A DNA stretch of 64,000 bases from Rhizobium herbae (GTDB lineage: Bacteria; Pseudomonadota; Alphaproteobacteria; Rhizobiales; Rhizobiaceae). The notes beneath the pieces were generated by a model. The model searched no databases. It had not been told where the DNA came from and worked only from the letters and a program-made list of their open reading frames with translations. How positions within the stretch are numbered: position 1 is the stretch's first letter; the number at the start of each line of letters is the position of its first letter. A program made the translations under genes and the position numbers. Where the stretch lies: assembly GCF_019511375.1 (NCBI RefSeq), contig NZ_JAEUAO010000003.1, forward strand, positions 124,001 through 188,000, read 5' to 3'. Below, in pieces: positions 8,074-16,962 of this stretch.

Positions 8074-10851
8074 TCAGCCCGCCCTCTCCAGCCGGGCTGC
8101 AGAGCCCGACCCCATGGGTAAAGGTGCGGCTGCAAAGGCGCAAACCTGCCTCCAGACCGATCCGACATCGCTCGCCGTCAGCACGACCAGGTCGTCCGGC
8201 AAGGCAAAGCGAAGACAATAATCCACTGCTTCCTCCTCGCTGAGCACTACCGAAACGTCGGTCGACTGCGCCCCCATCGTCCGGGCTCCTTCATGGAGAA
8301 GGGACGCCGCCTCGCCAGCCTCTCGTCCGCGACGGTCGGCATCCTCCTTGAAGACGACCTTGTCGAAGAAGGAAGTGGCAAGCGCCCCCATCGCCCGTAT
8401 GTCTTCGTTGCGCCGGTCACCCGCGATGCCGACGAGGCCGATCGCGCGGCGATGCCGCGACCTGAGCTTGTCTACCAATTGGCCGAGGGCACGTAGACCG
8501 TCAGGATTGTGCGCATAGTCGACGATGACCTTGAAGCCGTGAGCCTCCAAGATGTTGAGCCGACCGGGCGATTGCTCGAATGTCGTCCGGAAGGTTGAAA
8601 GACCGGACCGGATCACCGGCAAAGAGACGCCACTCGAATAGGCAAGCGCAACCGCGGCCATTGCATTTTGCACGTTGAAGGCAGCGAGACCGCCCACCGT
8701 GGCTGGGAAGTCGATGGTGTTGGCGACGAAAAGTGCCTGCCCACCATCGTAGAGGGTTATGTTGCAGCCATCTTCCGCGTCACCATGGCAGGAAACCGCC
8801 CTTCCGCCATTGGCGACGTGTTCGGTGAGAAAGGCAGGCCATTCGCTCTTCGCCAGAAGCGAAATGTAACAGATCTGTCCACCTGCCACGTCGGCCATGG
8901 CTGCGGTCAGGGGATCATCCGCATTGAGAATGCTCCATCCCTGGTCGGATACAGCTTCGACGACGACGGATTTGACCTTCGCCAGGTCCTCGAGAGTCTC
9001 GATCCCGCACTGCCCAAGGTGATCGGTGCCGATGTTCAGCACGCAGCCGAAATCGCAGCGATCGAAACCCAGCCCTTCCCTCAATATGCCGCCGCGCGCC
9101 GTTTCCAGCACGGCAACGTCAATGTCGGGATCGCGCAGCACGAGGCGGGCACTTTTCGGTCCGGAGCAATCGCCGGCTATTATTCGCTCACCGTCGAGAT
9201 AGGCACCGGTGCTGGAGGTGAGGCCCACCTTCGCACCGCAGCCGGCAAGGATGTGGGCGAGCATCTTTGCCGTCGTTGTCTTGCCGTTCGTCCCTGTGAT
9301 CGCGAATATGGGTATCCGGCTTGGTGCTCCCGCCGGGAACAACAGATCGAGGGCAGCGCCGGCTACGTTCCGGGACCGCCCCTCGCTCGGCTGCAGGTGC
9401 ATGCGGAAACCAGGTCCGGCGTTGACTTCAATCACTCCGCCTCCAGTGTGGTGAATGGAACGGCTGATATCGGGAGCGATGAAGTCGATGCCTGCGATGT
9501 CCAGACCGACGATCTTTGCCGCGCGCCTTGCGACAAGCGCGTTGTCGGGATGAATGTCTTCGGTGCGATCAACTGCCGTCCCGCCCGACGACAGATTGGC
9601 GGTCGGGCGCAAGAAGACGACTTGGCCCCTCGCAAGAACGCTCGACAGACCGAGGTTCTGCCTTCCGAGATGGTGGAGCAGGCAGTCGTCCACCTTTATC
9701 TTGGTCAGAGGCGCCTCGTGGCCAAAGCCGCGGCGCGGATCGTTGTTCTCTCGCTCGATGAGCCCCTGGATAGTGCTCTTGCCGTCTCCAATCACATGTG
9801 CCGGCGAACGCTCGGCCACCGCGACCACTTCGCCACCGATCACGAGAATGCGGTAATCGTTCCCGCTGAAGTGCCGCTCGACGAGTACTTCCTCGCCCTC
9901 GCGTCTCGCCTGTTCGAACGCCCAGCGAACCTCGTCGACATCGTCCAGATTAGCGTTCACGCCCCGGCCGTGATTCCCATCGACTGGCTTGGCGACAACT
10001 GGAAATCCGATCTGAATTGCCGCAGCGATCGCCTCGTCGCCCGTGCTGACGATCTTGCCCTCGGGGACCGGTATCCCGGCTTCAGAGAGCAGCTTGTTCG
10101 TCAACTGCTTGTCACAGGCGATCTCGGTCGCGACTTCAGAGGTCAGGCTCGTGCAGCTTGCCCTTATACGCTTCTGGTATTTACCGTAGCCAAATTGAAT
10201 GAGGCTGGAGTTGTCCGTCCTTGACCAGGGAATACCGCGGCACTCGGCCTCCTGAACGAGCGATGCGGTCGTTAGGCCCAGAGCTCGCCCTGCCTGAAGC
10301 GCGCGAAGGTGCTCAATGGCTGAGCCAAGATCAAAATGTCCGAGGGGGGTAGGCGCAACACGGTCGAGACGGTCGAATGGTGCTAACCCGGGAGGCAACA
10401 GGGACTGCAGCAGTTCCAGCGAAAACCGCCCAGCGAGCCGACCCACCTCCTCGTCCTGGTAGGCGTACATCACGTCGTAGACGCCCGTCAGCCCCCGTAC
10501 GGAACGGGTCTTCCCGCGACTGACCTTGGCACCCACGATGCATTGGAGTTCAAGCGCGACATGTTCCGCCACGTGCCCGAGCCAGGTACCCTCGCGCATG
10601 CGGCTGACAAATCCGCCCGGTTTGCCATAACTGCAACCGTGCTCGGCAAGGCCGGGCAGTTGATCGAGCAGTTGAGTCGGGAAGTCCGGCAACCGGCTCG
10701 TCGGCAGGAGCTCGAACAAGCCCAGTCCGAGCCGCAGGCGGATCATCGGCGTTCGACTATAAAGATGCGGTCCCCGGTAAACTGCCGTTTCCAGCACGTG
10801 TAACGATTGGTACCCCACCCTTCTGTGGCGCAACGCCGTATGCTGTCTCAT
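8074..10851 (-). CDS. cphA: cyanophycin synthetase
   Basis: This 925-residue enzyme makes multi-L-arginyl-poly-L-aspartate. An N-terminal domain (LETAVYRGPHLYS start region) precedes an ATP-grasp domain (about residues 215-480, with FPVVAKPVDGNHGRGV and VIEVNAGPGFRMHL). It is followed by a Mur-ligase domain whose P-loop is AITGTNGKTTTAKML. VDYAHNPDGLRAL marks the Mur C-terminal domain. All three modules are present, so it should be active. Family members usually begin close to the LETxVxRGP motif, so the first 18 residues may be an extension; GTG 10797 is the alternative start. Cyanophycinase follows immediately. A stress-type promoter lies upstream at 10887-10911. Confidence 0.94.
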   Translation of the reverse strand: MRQHTALRHRRVGYQSLHVLETAVYRGPHLYSRTPMIRLRLGLGLFELLPTSRLPDFPTQLLDQLPGLAEHGCSYGKPGGFVSRMREGTWLGHVAEHVALELQCIVGAKVSRGKTRSVRGLTGVYDVMYAYQDEEVGRLAGRFSLELLQSLLPPGLAPFDRLDRVAPTPLGHFDLGSAIEHLRALQAGRALGLTTASLVQEAECRGIPWSRTDNSSLIQFGYGKYQKRIRASCTSLTSEVATEIACDKQLTNKLLSEAGIPVPEGKIVSTGDEAIAAAIQIGFPVVAKPVDGNHGRGVNANLDDVDEVRWAFEQARREGEEVLVERHFSGNDYRILVIGGEVVAVAERSPAHVIGDGKSTIQGLIERENNDPRRGFGHEAPLTKIKVDDCLLHHLGRQNLGLSSVLARGQVVFLRPTANLSSGGTAVDRTEDIHPDNALVARRAAKIVGLDIAGIDFIAPDISRSIHHTGGGVIEVNAGPGFRMHLQPSEGRSRNVAGAALDLLFPAGAPSRIPIFAITGTNGKTTTAKMLAHILAGCGAKVGLTSSTGAYLDGERIIAGDCSGPKSARLVLRDPDIDVAVLETARGGILREGLGFDRCDFGCVLNIGTDHLGQCGIETLEDLAKVKSVVVEAVSDQGWSILNADDPLTAAMADVAGGQICYISLLAKSEWPAFLTEHVANGGRAVSCHGDAEDGCNITLYDGGQALFVANTIDFPATVGGLAAFNVQNAMAAVALAYSSGVSLPVIRSGLSTFRTTFEQSPGRLNILEAHGFKVIVDYAHNPDGLRALGQLVDKLRSRHRRAIGLVGIAGDRRNEDIRAMGALATSFFDKVVFKEDADRRGREAGEAASLLHEGARTMGAQSTDVSVVLSEEEAVDYCLRFALPDDLVVLTASDVGSVWRQVCAFAAAPLPMGSGSAARLERAG

Positions 10852-10886
10852 CCTGCTCGAACCTCTCAGCCATCGTGAGAGACCTA

Positions 10887-10911
10887 AACATGCTCCAGGC
10901 GTGAACGTTCC
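10887..10911 (-). promoter_or_regulatory. candidate EcfG-type promoter for cphA-cphB
   Basis: Minus-strand GGAAC (10907-10911), 16 bases, then TGTT (10887-10890), about 36 bases before ATG 10851. The -10 element matches CGTT at three of four positions. Confidence 0.4.
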
Positions 10912-11129
10912 GGAGCCCGTTCGATTTTATAGGTTCGCCAGATCGATTGTGATTTTGTTCGATCATCGAAGGGCGTCTTTGTGTTTTGCACTTCAAACCC
11001 TGCGCGTCAGATGTGATGCAATCCGATGCCCTCCACTCTGACTCGTTCGAAACCGTTGCTCTGGCGCAGCCTCTGGAATACGTTCCCGCCGCGCCCTCAG
11101 GCTTGGTAAGCTCACGCAATGCGTTCCTG

Positions 11130-11621
11130 CTATTGCCCAGCCAGCTTCTCGGCGTGTTCGAGATGACGCTGAACGATCGGCGATGCCTTGGCCGCATGCG
11201 CTTTCAGGGGTCGGCTTTCGCCGGTCTGGGCGTAGCTTTGCATGAGCTTCAGAGCCTCCTGGTGGGCCAAGAGCTGGGCCTCGACGTAAGCTTTGTCGAA
11301 CGCCTCGCCCTGCGCCTTCTGGAGTTTCTCAAATTGCGCGGCGTGCTTGTCGATCATCTGGGTGGGAACAGTGATTTTTGCGTCTGCGGCGGCAGCCTTC
11401 AGCTCCTGGCTCGCCTTTGTATGGTCGGCTACCATCATTTCGGCGAATTGCTGAACGCTTGCCTGCTTGCTGTTCTTGGCTGCGAGCTGACCGGTTTGCA
11501 CCTCGAACATGTCGGAGCTCGCAGCCATGGTAACGAACTCCTCCGACGACATTTGTTGCGCGTAGGCGTATGACGCGCCGGCTACCAGTGCAGCGGCGAT
11601 GGCGATGTTGATCACTCGCAT
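11130..11621 (-). CDS. DUF4142 family exported protein
   Basis: This 163-residue protein has a cleavable signal peptide (MRVINIAIAAALVAGASYAYA, cleavage near residue 21). A helical DUF4142/ferritin-like domain follows, visible in FVTMAASSDMFEVQTGQLAA, then the QFAEMMVADHTKAS segment with its conserved D-H, and AYVEAQLLAHQEALKLMQ. GGAGG precedes the ATG. DUF4142 proteins are periplasmic or outer-envelope proteins often induced by stress; the biochemical role is unknown. A GGAAC-N16-GGTT promoter lies 36 bases upstream. Confidence 0.88.
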   Translation of the reverse strand: MRVINIAIAAALVAGASYAYAQQMSSEEFVTMAASSDMFEVQTGQLAAKNSKQASVQQFAEMMVADHTKASQELKAAAADAKITVPTQMIDKHAAQFEKLQKAQGEAFDKAYVEAQLLAHQEALKLMQSYAQTGESRPLKAHAAKASPIVQRHLEHAEKLAGQ

Positions 11622-11656
11622 TGTGACCTCCGGGGTGGGCTTGGCGAAACGCTCCC

Positions 11657-11681
11657 AACCGCCAAGAAGCTATAATGTTCC
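11657..11681 (-). promoter_or_regulatory. candidate EcfG-type promoter for the DUF4142 gene
   Basis: Minus-strand GGAAC (11677-11681), 16 bases, then GGTT (11657-11660), 36 bases before ATG 11621. This is one of the best matches in the set. Confidence 0.6.
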
Positions 11682-11792
11682 CGCATGCGATGATCATGAA
11701 AGTTTTCCGGGATGAGCGCTGGTCTGCTTCGGCGTCGTGGGTGATAACGATCAGGATGTTCGGCGCGCCTTCCGGTGCTTCGAAGGCGGCTC

Positions 11793-12056
11793 TTAGGCCG
11801 CCTTCCTTTCCGCATCATGGGGGATTTCGACGTCGACGAAGAGTGTGGATACCGGGATACCGCGTTCCAATTTCACGCTGACCTTATCAGCGTCGACTTC
11901 CATGTGCTTGGAAATCGCGCGGAGTATTTCGTCGCGCAACTTTGTTACAAGTTCGGAATCGCCCGTGGAGGCGCGGTCATGCGCCAACAAGACTTGAAGT
12001 CGCTCGCGCGCGGCCGCTCCGGATTGCTGCCGGGAAAACATTCGGAGGAGATTCAT
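11793..12056 (-). CDS. minE: cell division topological specificity factor MinE
   Basis: This 87-residue protein has an N-terminal amphipathic stretch (MNLLRMFSRQQSGAAARERL) and the MinD-contact helix (RLQVLLAHDRA). A C-terminal topological specificity domain (ELVTKLRDEILRAISKHM, then beta strands ending ERGIPVSTLFVDVEIP) follows. MinE drives pole-to-pole oscillation of MinCD by stimulating the MinD ATPase. It is the last gene of minCDE and its ATG overlaps the minD stop by 4 bases. Length is normal and it looks intact. Confidence 0.96.
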   Translation of the reverse strand: MNLLRMFSRQQSGAAARERLQVLLAHDRASTGDSELVTKLRDEILRAISKHMEVDADKVSVKLERGIPVSTLFVDVEIPHDAERKAA

Positions 12057-12868
12057 GCCGCTCTCCTGCCGAAAATCTTCCCAAACAGGCCTCGCTTGTC
12101 TGCGGGGATAACGACCGGCAACGCCTCGCCGTTGAGCCGACGGGCAGCCTCGAAGTACGCGATTGCCGGGGCACTGCGGCCGTCAGCCAGGGTTACGGGA
12201 GAACCAACGTTCGAGGCCCGCAGTACGTCCATACTCTCCGGAATGATCCCAAGAAGGGGAATCGACAGTATTTCCAGCACATCATCGACCTTCAGCATGT
12301 CGCCTCGTTCAGCGCGTGCGGAATCGTAACGGGTCAAAAGAAGGTGCTTCTCCATCGTCTCGCCATTCTCCGCCTTCAGCGTCTTGGAATCCAGCAAGCC
12401 GATGATGCGATCCGAGTCACGAACCGAGGAAACTTCGGGATTGGTGACGACGATGGCCACATCCGCGTGGCGCATTGCCAACGTCGCTCCGCGTTCGATG
12501 CCTGCCGGACTGTCGCAAATGACCCAATCAAAGGCATTCTTGAGAGCCGTGATGACTTTCTCAACCCCCTCGGGCGTCAAGTTGTCCTTATCGCGGGTTT
12601 GCGACGCCGGAAGCAGGAACAGTGTCTCCAGGCGCTTGTCACGGATCAGGGCCTGCGTGAGTTTCGCTTCACCTTGGATGACATTCACGAGATCGTACAC
12701 GACCCGCCGTTCCGCGCCCATGACCAGATCGAGATTGCGTAGGCCGACATCAAAATCCACAACAACGACCTTCGCGCCATTCTGCGCGAGCGCGGCTCCC
12801 AACGCGGCCGTGGACGTCGTCTTTCCGACGCCGCCCTTGCCAGACGTAACGACTATGACCTTGCCCAT
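12053..12868 (-). CDS. minD: septum site-determining ATPase MinD
   Basis: This 271-residue ParA/MinD ATPase starts MGKVIVVTSGKGGVGKTTST, the deviant Walker A motif with the signature lysine. VVVDFDVGLRNLDLVMGAER follows as switch I, then DWVICDSPAGIERGA (Walker B). The C-terminal RGLFGKIFGRRA is the expected amphipathic membrane-targeting helix. ATG 12868 is preceded by GGAG at 6 bases and is preferred over an in-frame ATG nine codons earlier. It recruits MinC to the membrane to block polar Z-rings and is coupled to minE. Confidence 0.96.
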   Translation of the reverse strand: MGKVIVVTSGKGGVGKTTSTAALGAALAQNGAKVVVVDFDVGLRNLDLVMGAERRVVYDLVNVIQGEAKLTQALIRDKRLETLFLLPASQTRDKDNLTPEGVEKVITALKNAFDWVICDSPAGIERGATLAMRHADVAIVVTNPEVSSVRDSDRIIGLLDSKTLKAENGETMEKHLLLTRYDSARAERGDMLKVDDVLEILSIPLLGIIPESMDVLRASNVGSPVTLADGRSAPAIAYFEAARRLNGEALPVVIPADKRGLFGKIFGRRAA

Positions 12869-12899
12869 ATCATCTCCATTTTTTCCAAAACTCATCGAT

Positions 12900-13631
12900 T
12901 TAGATCACCGCGGCCACTTTTATGGTTTCGCCTTCCAGCCAGATCTGGACTGCTTTCCCGCGCAAACTCGGCTCAAGATCCTCGGCCGTCAGATAGAAGC
13001 CATCGATCGCAATCAGTTCCGCCTCCAACTTCCTGCAAAAGATTCGTGCCGTGGAATTGCCCATCGTCCCCGCCATGGCGCGGCCCCTTAGGGCGCCATA
13101 GATGTGGATAGAGCCGCCGGCGACCACCTCGGAGCCAGACGCCACCGAACCAACGATAGTTACATCCCCTTCCGCATGGTGAAGCGACTGGCCCGAGCGA
13201 ACGGGCTGGCTTACGACCACTGATGAATTGGAGCGTGATGGTGCCGAGACCGTCGGTTCAAGATTTGCCGCCGCCGGGGCAGAGGACTCATCGACCGCGG
13301 GTATTTCTACGTCGGAAGTGCCTTTCCCGTCGGTCAACGCGGGCGGCAGATCGGGAGCGAGCAAAGAAGCCTTCGCGCCCTCGATGCCCATGATGCGGAC
13401 TTTTCTGGTCGCGAGCTTGGCCACGAGATCTCGAAGCTCGTCTTGCCCGATATCGAGATTAGTCAAGTCGAGTACGATCGGTTTCCTAAGGAAGAAACCC
13501 GCGGATCGGGCCGCGAGATTATCCAGCTGGACCAGCCAATCGTCGACCGGCATCTCGGGGCTCAATGCGAGCGCGAGGAAAGATCGTCCCTTAAGACGGA
13601 TTGGGCGCGGTTGGGTTAACACATCATTCAA
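12900..13631 (-). CDS. minC: septum site-determining protein MinC
   Basis: This 243-residue FtsZ antagonist has an N-terminal domain (RLKGRSFLALALSPEMPVDD to LATRKVRIMGIEG), a proline/serine-rich linker (about 100-140), and a C-terminal beta-helix dimerisation domain. The beta-helix carries the characteristic EGDVTIVGSVASGSEVVAGG and GSIHIYGALRGRA repeats. It is the first gene of minCDE, 31 bp before minD. A low-complexity AT-rich run with GTTAA repeats lies upstream (13615-13690) and may hold the promoter. Confidence 0.95.
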   Translation of the reverse strand: MNDVLTQPRPIRLKGRSFLALALSPEMPVDDWLVQLDNLAARSAGFFLRKPIVLDLTNLDIGQDELRDLVAKLATRKVRIMGIEGAKASLLAPDLPPALTDGKGTSDVEIPAVDESSAPAAANLEPTVSAPSRSNSSVVVSQPVRSGQSLHHAEGDVTIVGSVASGSEVVAGGSIHIYGALRGRAMAGTMGNSTARIFCRKLEAELIAIDGFYLTAEDLEPSLRGKAVQIWLEGETIKVAAVI

Positions 13632-13976
13632 CTTTGTTAATTTTGCGTTGCATGGCTTAACGAGGGAATGGTTAACAGGAAGTTAACGGCATGTCGGGTG
13701 ATCCCCTAAAGTCAACCAGATAGCTTGCGCGAGGATGGAGCGAGACGGCGTGCGGCCGTCCGCAGCACTGATCGAGGCGGTCCCTCGCCCGATGGCCATG
13801 GCAGTAGGCCAAAGAACAGTGTCAATGGAGTAGTCTTCAGCTGATGCGGGTCGTACCGACAGGCTTCTCGCCCAGTTCGGTGATCGAACATTTCGCCTTC
13901 CATCTGCTGTAACCGGGGGCGATCACGCTCAAGAATCGCAAGCCTCTGCCGACCCGGCGGACCCGAGTCTAGCGGC
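13632..13976. other. intergenic stretch before minC, no gene supported
   Basis: About 345 bases between the flavoprotein stop and minC. The minC-proximal part is AT-rich with three GTTAA words. A 95-codon minus frame at 13712-13999 is open, but it has no ribosome site or family resemblance and overlaps the upstream gene, so I do not call it. Confidence 0.5.
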
Positions 13977-14882
13977 TCATCGGAGAAGCGATGTAGCACC
14001 GCACAAGTCGTTTCTAAGGGCCGTGGCCGCGACCCCCGCTTGCCCGATGGCGTGACTTATCTGATCGACGCCAATCACGACATCACCGGCGGCATAAAGT
14101 CCGCGGACGCTCGTTCGCTGATGCTCATCGACTAGAAGACACCCCTCCTCGGACATCTTCGCCCCCAGCGCAGCGGCGAGGCGGGACTGGACGACAGAAC
14201 CAAGGGCGGCATACAAACTTTCGAATGTCCTGCCCCGGTCAAGGAACAGAACTTCGAGCGAGCGATCCAGGCGTCGATAGCCAATGACAGGTTTATCGAT
14301 GACTTCTACTCCGATCGCAGCGAGTTCGCTGTGTTGTTCAGAGGACAAGCCTACCAAACCCGTCTCGGAAAGCGCAGTGACTGTAGATGTATAGCTGCGG
14401 AGGAACTTCGCTTCGCCGTACAATCTGTCGCCCATGCCGACGACGGCGATTGCTCGATCGGTGGCCTCGTATCCGTCGCATATGGCGCAATATCTCAGAA
14501 GACCGCTGTGAAGAGCTGCTGAATGGTCCGACTCCGACATTCTGGGCCTGCGATCGACTGCGCCCGTCGCGAGGACAATGGCCCTGCAGATAACCTGTCT
14601 TCCCCCGGCCGCCAGTTCAAAACCCGCTTGCCCCCGCCGGATTTCCGCCACCTCCGACCTCACGATATCAATGGGATATTTTATCAGATGGCTCCGCATC
14701 CGATCCAGCAGATCAATCCCGCTAATTCCTTCGGGCCAAAACGGCTGGTTGTGCGTTTTGGGAATGAGCGCCGCCCGGCTGTTCCCCGCATCAGCGAGGA
14801 ACACCGAGAGATGAAACCTCGCAAGATAAAGAGCCGCTGCCAGGCCCGCCGGGCCACCACCAACGACTGCTGCATCATACAT
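13977..14882 (-). CDS. NAD(P)/FAD-dependent oxidoreductase, thioredoxin-reductase-like
   Basis: This protein of about 301 residues starts MYDAAVVGGGPAGLAAALYL (FAD dinucleotide fold). Redox pair CAIC appears in LLRYCAICDGYEATDRA (around residue 135), followed by the NADPH-fold AIAVVGMGDRLYGEAKFL. It ends with GLYAAGDVVIGVDQISHAIG, the second FAD contact of the thioredoxin-reductase family. The pair is C-A-I-C rather than the usual C-A-T-C. No thioredoxin gene is adjacent, so the partner is unknown. ATG 14882 follows GGGTGACC closely; the longer frame to 15023 overlaps the upstream DUF6766 gene and is unlikely to be used. Confidence 0.88.
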   Translation of the reverse strand: MYDAAVVGGGPAGLAAALYLARFHLSVFLADAGNSRAALIPKTHNQPFWPEGISGIDLLDRMRSHLIKYPIDIVRSEVAEIRRGQAGFELAAGGRQVICRAIVLATGAVDRRPRMSESDHSAALHSGLLRYCAICDGYEATDRAIAVVGMGDRLYGEAKFLRSYTSTVTALSETGLVGLSSEQHSELAAIGVEVIDKPVIGYRRLDRSLEVLFLDRGRTFESLYAALGSVVQSRLAAALGAKMSEEGCLLVDEHQRTSVRGLYAAGDVVIGVDQISHAIGQAGVAATALRNDLCGATSLLR

Positions 14883-14889
14883 GGTCACC

Positions 14890-15549
14890 CTACGCCCCTG
14901 TCTCCGAATGGGGAGCCGACACCGGCTTTGACTCGGGCGATCCGCGAAACCGCAGGAAGATCGAGAGAACAACCAGGACGGCCGTCGAAAGAAACTCGCT
15001 CTGCCAGTTCTGGAAAGACTCAAACCACATGTGCGTGCTCAGCAGATGCTCGGCGGTCGACGGAGCCGGTTGCCCATGCATCATGGCTTCGGCGGCTTCA
15101 GCCGCAGCGCTTTGGCTCAAGTGCATCAGAAAACTCACGACGAACAGCAAAAACAGACCCAGGCCGAGGGAATAGGAATATAGCGACCTGGGTAACCCAC
15201 CCATTCTCACCGGAAGAGGCGCATGCGGATCGCGCGCGTCCTCGGCGGGATCGGCGTCCTGGGGTGCGGACTCATCGGGGTCCTTCGATTCAGCAGAACC
15301 ACGCTGGAAGAGCAAGGCCGTGAGCATGACGTAGGCAGACATCTGCAGGAATTCGGACTCCCAGTTCTCGAAGAGAGCCGAAAGGAAATGCCCGGAGATA
15401 ACGTATTGCGCCAAGGAGAGGGTGGGAGCGCCGTGCTGCGCCAGTTCCTCATTGTGAACCGATAACCCTGTCAGAAGCATCCCGAGGATGGTGGCGGCCG
15501 TTGCCAGCAGCAGAACTATTGTCAGTCCATTGTCCCTGAGAAACTTCAT
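14890..15549 (-). CDS. DUF6766-like integral membrane protein
   Basis: This protein of about 219 residues starts MKFLRDNGLTIVLLLATAAT. Two similar halves each contain a membrane helix followed by an F-x-N-W-x-S-E-F motif (FENWESEFLQM and FQNWQSEFLSTA), with further helices after each motif. An acidic, proline-rich loop (SKDPDESAPQDADPAEDARD) separates the halves. The internal duplication and NWxSEF signature are typical of the DUF6766 family, whose function is unknown. ATG 15549 follows GGAG. It lies 7 bp upstream of the flavoprotein gene and has a candidate stress promoter at 15683-15708. Confidence 0.8.
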   Translation of the reverse strand: MKFLRDNGLTIVLLLATAATILGMLLTGLSVHNEELAQHGAPTLSLAQYVISGHFLSALFENWESEFLQMSAYVMLTALLFQRGSAESKDPDESAPQDADPAEDARDPHAPLPVRMGGLPRSLYSYSLGLGLFLLFVVSFLMHLSQSAAAEAAEAMMHGQPAPSTAEHLLSTHMWFESFQNWQSEFLSTAVLVVLSIFLRFRGSPESKPVSAPHSETGA

Positions 15550-15682
15550 CGTCGACTCCAACGCACGAATGAAAAGGCGCCGCCCGTGGCGCCGCCTTGG
15601 ACCAATTACGCAATCGCAGGGCAGGTCTTGCCGCGGGCGGGTTTTCCAAGCAGTTCGAAAACCTCGACCAGCCGTTCGACCT

Positions 15683-15708
15683 CAATGCTGGCCGCCGAGT
15701 TATGTTCC
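15683..15708 (-). promoter_or_regulatory. candidate EcfG-type promoter for the DUF6766-flavoprotein pair
   Basis: Minus-strand GGAAC (15704-15708), 16 bases, then CATTG (15683-15687). The -10 element matches CGTT at three of four positions. The leader to ATG 15549 is longer (about 130 bases) than for the other sites. Confidence 0.4.
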
Positions 15709-15738
15709 ACCGGCATCACAACTTAATCTGTACGGCTC

Positions 15739-15858
15739 ATGCGCAGGCTAGAGGATCCTTCTGAGGAACTTGTCGACGTCGTCACGCGTTCATTTCTGTC
15801 CGGAATGACCAAGGAGAGCATGCTTGCCGCGCTCGTCCGCAGAATGGCTGAAACCTGA
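15739..15858 (+). CDS. 39-residue hypothetical microprotein
   Basis: ATG 15739 opens a 39-codon frame starting MRRLEDPSEELVDVVTRSFL and ending LAALVRRMAET, with charged amphipathic helix character throughout. There is an in-frame TAA a few codons upstream, so the start is fixed. No clear Shine-Dalgarno sequence precedes it, which lowers confidence. It lies 54 bases upstream of the small basic protein gene and could be co-transcribed with it. Confidence 0.35.
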   Translation: MRRLEDPSEELVDVVTRSFLSGMTKESMLAALVRRMAET

Positions 15859-15912
15859 CGTCGGAGGAAAGCCGCCGATGCGATTCCCCATTATGCGACA
15901 AGGAGGATTGTG

Positions 15913-16101
15913 ATGTCCGGAACAGAAAAGAGAGCGAAAACACGCCGGCCCAGAGGTCCTGGCGCAGGCGGTAACTTCGAAGATACCAAAGCCTTCGTTG
16001 AGGCCCAGCAGCGTGAGGAGCGAAGCGCTCGACAGAAGAAAACGGAACGCCTCCGAGCTTTGAGATACGCACGAGATAACAGCGATGAACCTAAAACCTA
16101 G
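15913..16101 (+). CDS. small basic hypothetical protein
   Basis: This 62-residue protein starts MSGTEKRAKTRRPRGPGAGG. It has a basic, glycine-rich N-terminus, then a charged helix (FVEAQQREERSARQKKTERL, residues about 26-50). AGGAGG at 15901-15906 lies six bases before the ATG, a near-ideal ribosome site. It may bind nucleic acid, given its charge, but no family is recognised. Confidence 0.6.
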   Translation: MSGTEKRAKTRRPRGPGAGGNFEDTKAFVEAQQREERSARQKKTERLRALRYARDNSDEPKT

Positions 16102-16297
16102 ACCCTCATCATCACAACACCCGACGCTTGAACCATAAGCAGACGGTGGCCAAGCAGCCGAGCCCCGCGCCGCTTGCTACGGAGATGGTCCCGTAATGGC
16201 CACCTCGAAACGCCAACGGAAATATTCACGCATCCTTCCAGCAAAACGCCGACAGTGAAGCTCGTCTCCATTATGCGCAAAGGTAAACCCACCGTCG

Positions 16298-16807
16298 CTA
16301 ACGCTTGGCGGATTCGTCTCCTTCGTCACGACGAAGAAATTCCTGCGTGACTAAGCCAATGTTGTCTTCCAGCCATTTCGCCATCGCGATCTCTTCGTCC
16401 AGGATCCGCTGGCAGACGGATACGGTTTCCCTATCGCCGACGTAGTCGGCAGCAGCGACGAGAATACGGTAGCTGGCGATCTCCATATGCTCGAACGTAT
16501 AGCCTGCCAGCGCGCCTTTCACCACCTCATCGCTCGCGAAGACGCCGCCAAGTCCTTGGGCCATGGCGGTAAGTTTGCCCGCCACGTCCTTCATGGTCGA
16601 ACTGCCCTCGCCGAGCCTATCAAGGCATTCCTGGAGAAGAATCTCCTGTTGTTTGGTTTCTTCGATGTGCCTGCCGATGCGCTCCTTAAGCGCGGTGTAG
16701 GTCTCCACGCGCTCGTACTGAGCCTTGAGCATGGTTGCTGCCTGCTGTTCCATCGCATGGGCGTCACGAAGCCAGGCGATCAGGTTGTCACGCGCGCTGG
16801 TCGACAT
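16298..16807 (-). CDS. DUF892 (YciE/YciF-type) ferritin-like protein
   Basis: This 169-residue four-helix protein starts MSTSARDNLIAWLRDAHAME. The family pattern is visible as AWLRDAHAMEQQAATML, RIGRHIEETKQQ and FEHMEIASYRILVAAA, with E...E-x-x-H metal-ligand-like positions, and ILDEEIAMAKWLEDNI in the last helix. DUF892 proteins are diiron-type ferritin-like stress proteins. A GGAAC-N16-AGTT promoter sits 30 bases before the start. The manganese catalase at 22579 carries a second DUF892 domain. Confidence 0.9.
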   Translation of the reverse strand: MSTSARDNLIAWLRDAHAMEQQAATMLKAQYERVETYTALKERIGRHIEETKQQEILLQECLDRLGEGSSTMKDVAGKLTAMAQGLGGVFASDEVVKGALAGYTFEHMEIASYRILVAAADYVGDRETVSVCQRILDEEIAMAKWLEDNIGLVTQEFLRRDEGDESAKR

Positions 16808-16836
16808 TGCGGCTACTCCTTTAGTTGGAAGTGGCC

Positions 16837-16862
16837 AAACTCAACGCCGCCGGAAATGTTCC
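16837..16862 (-). promoter_or_regulatory. candidate EcfG-type promoter for the DUF892 gene
   Basis: Minus-strand GGAAC (16858-16862), 16 bases, then AGTTT (16837-16841), about 30 bases before ATG 16807. Confidence 0.5.
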
Positions 16863-16962
16863 TACGGGGTTCGCTGGAAGAAGCGCCGCAGCAGCGAAAA
16901 ATCCCTCGTGCGGGACCAAAGACAAGAGCCTCGACCGCGCCACCCTTACCCGTCCATTTCGA

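Noticed and set aside
8668-10224. 518-codon plus-strand frame
   Set aside because: Antisense to cyanophycin synthetase; long only because of high GC. No ribosome site or family motif.
13712-13999. 95-codon minus frame between the flavoprotein and minC
   Set aside because: No ribosome site, no motif, and it overlaps the flavoprotein 3' end.
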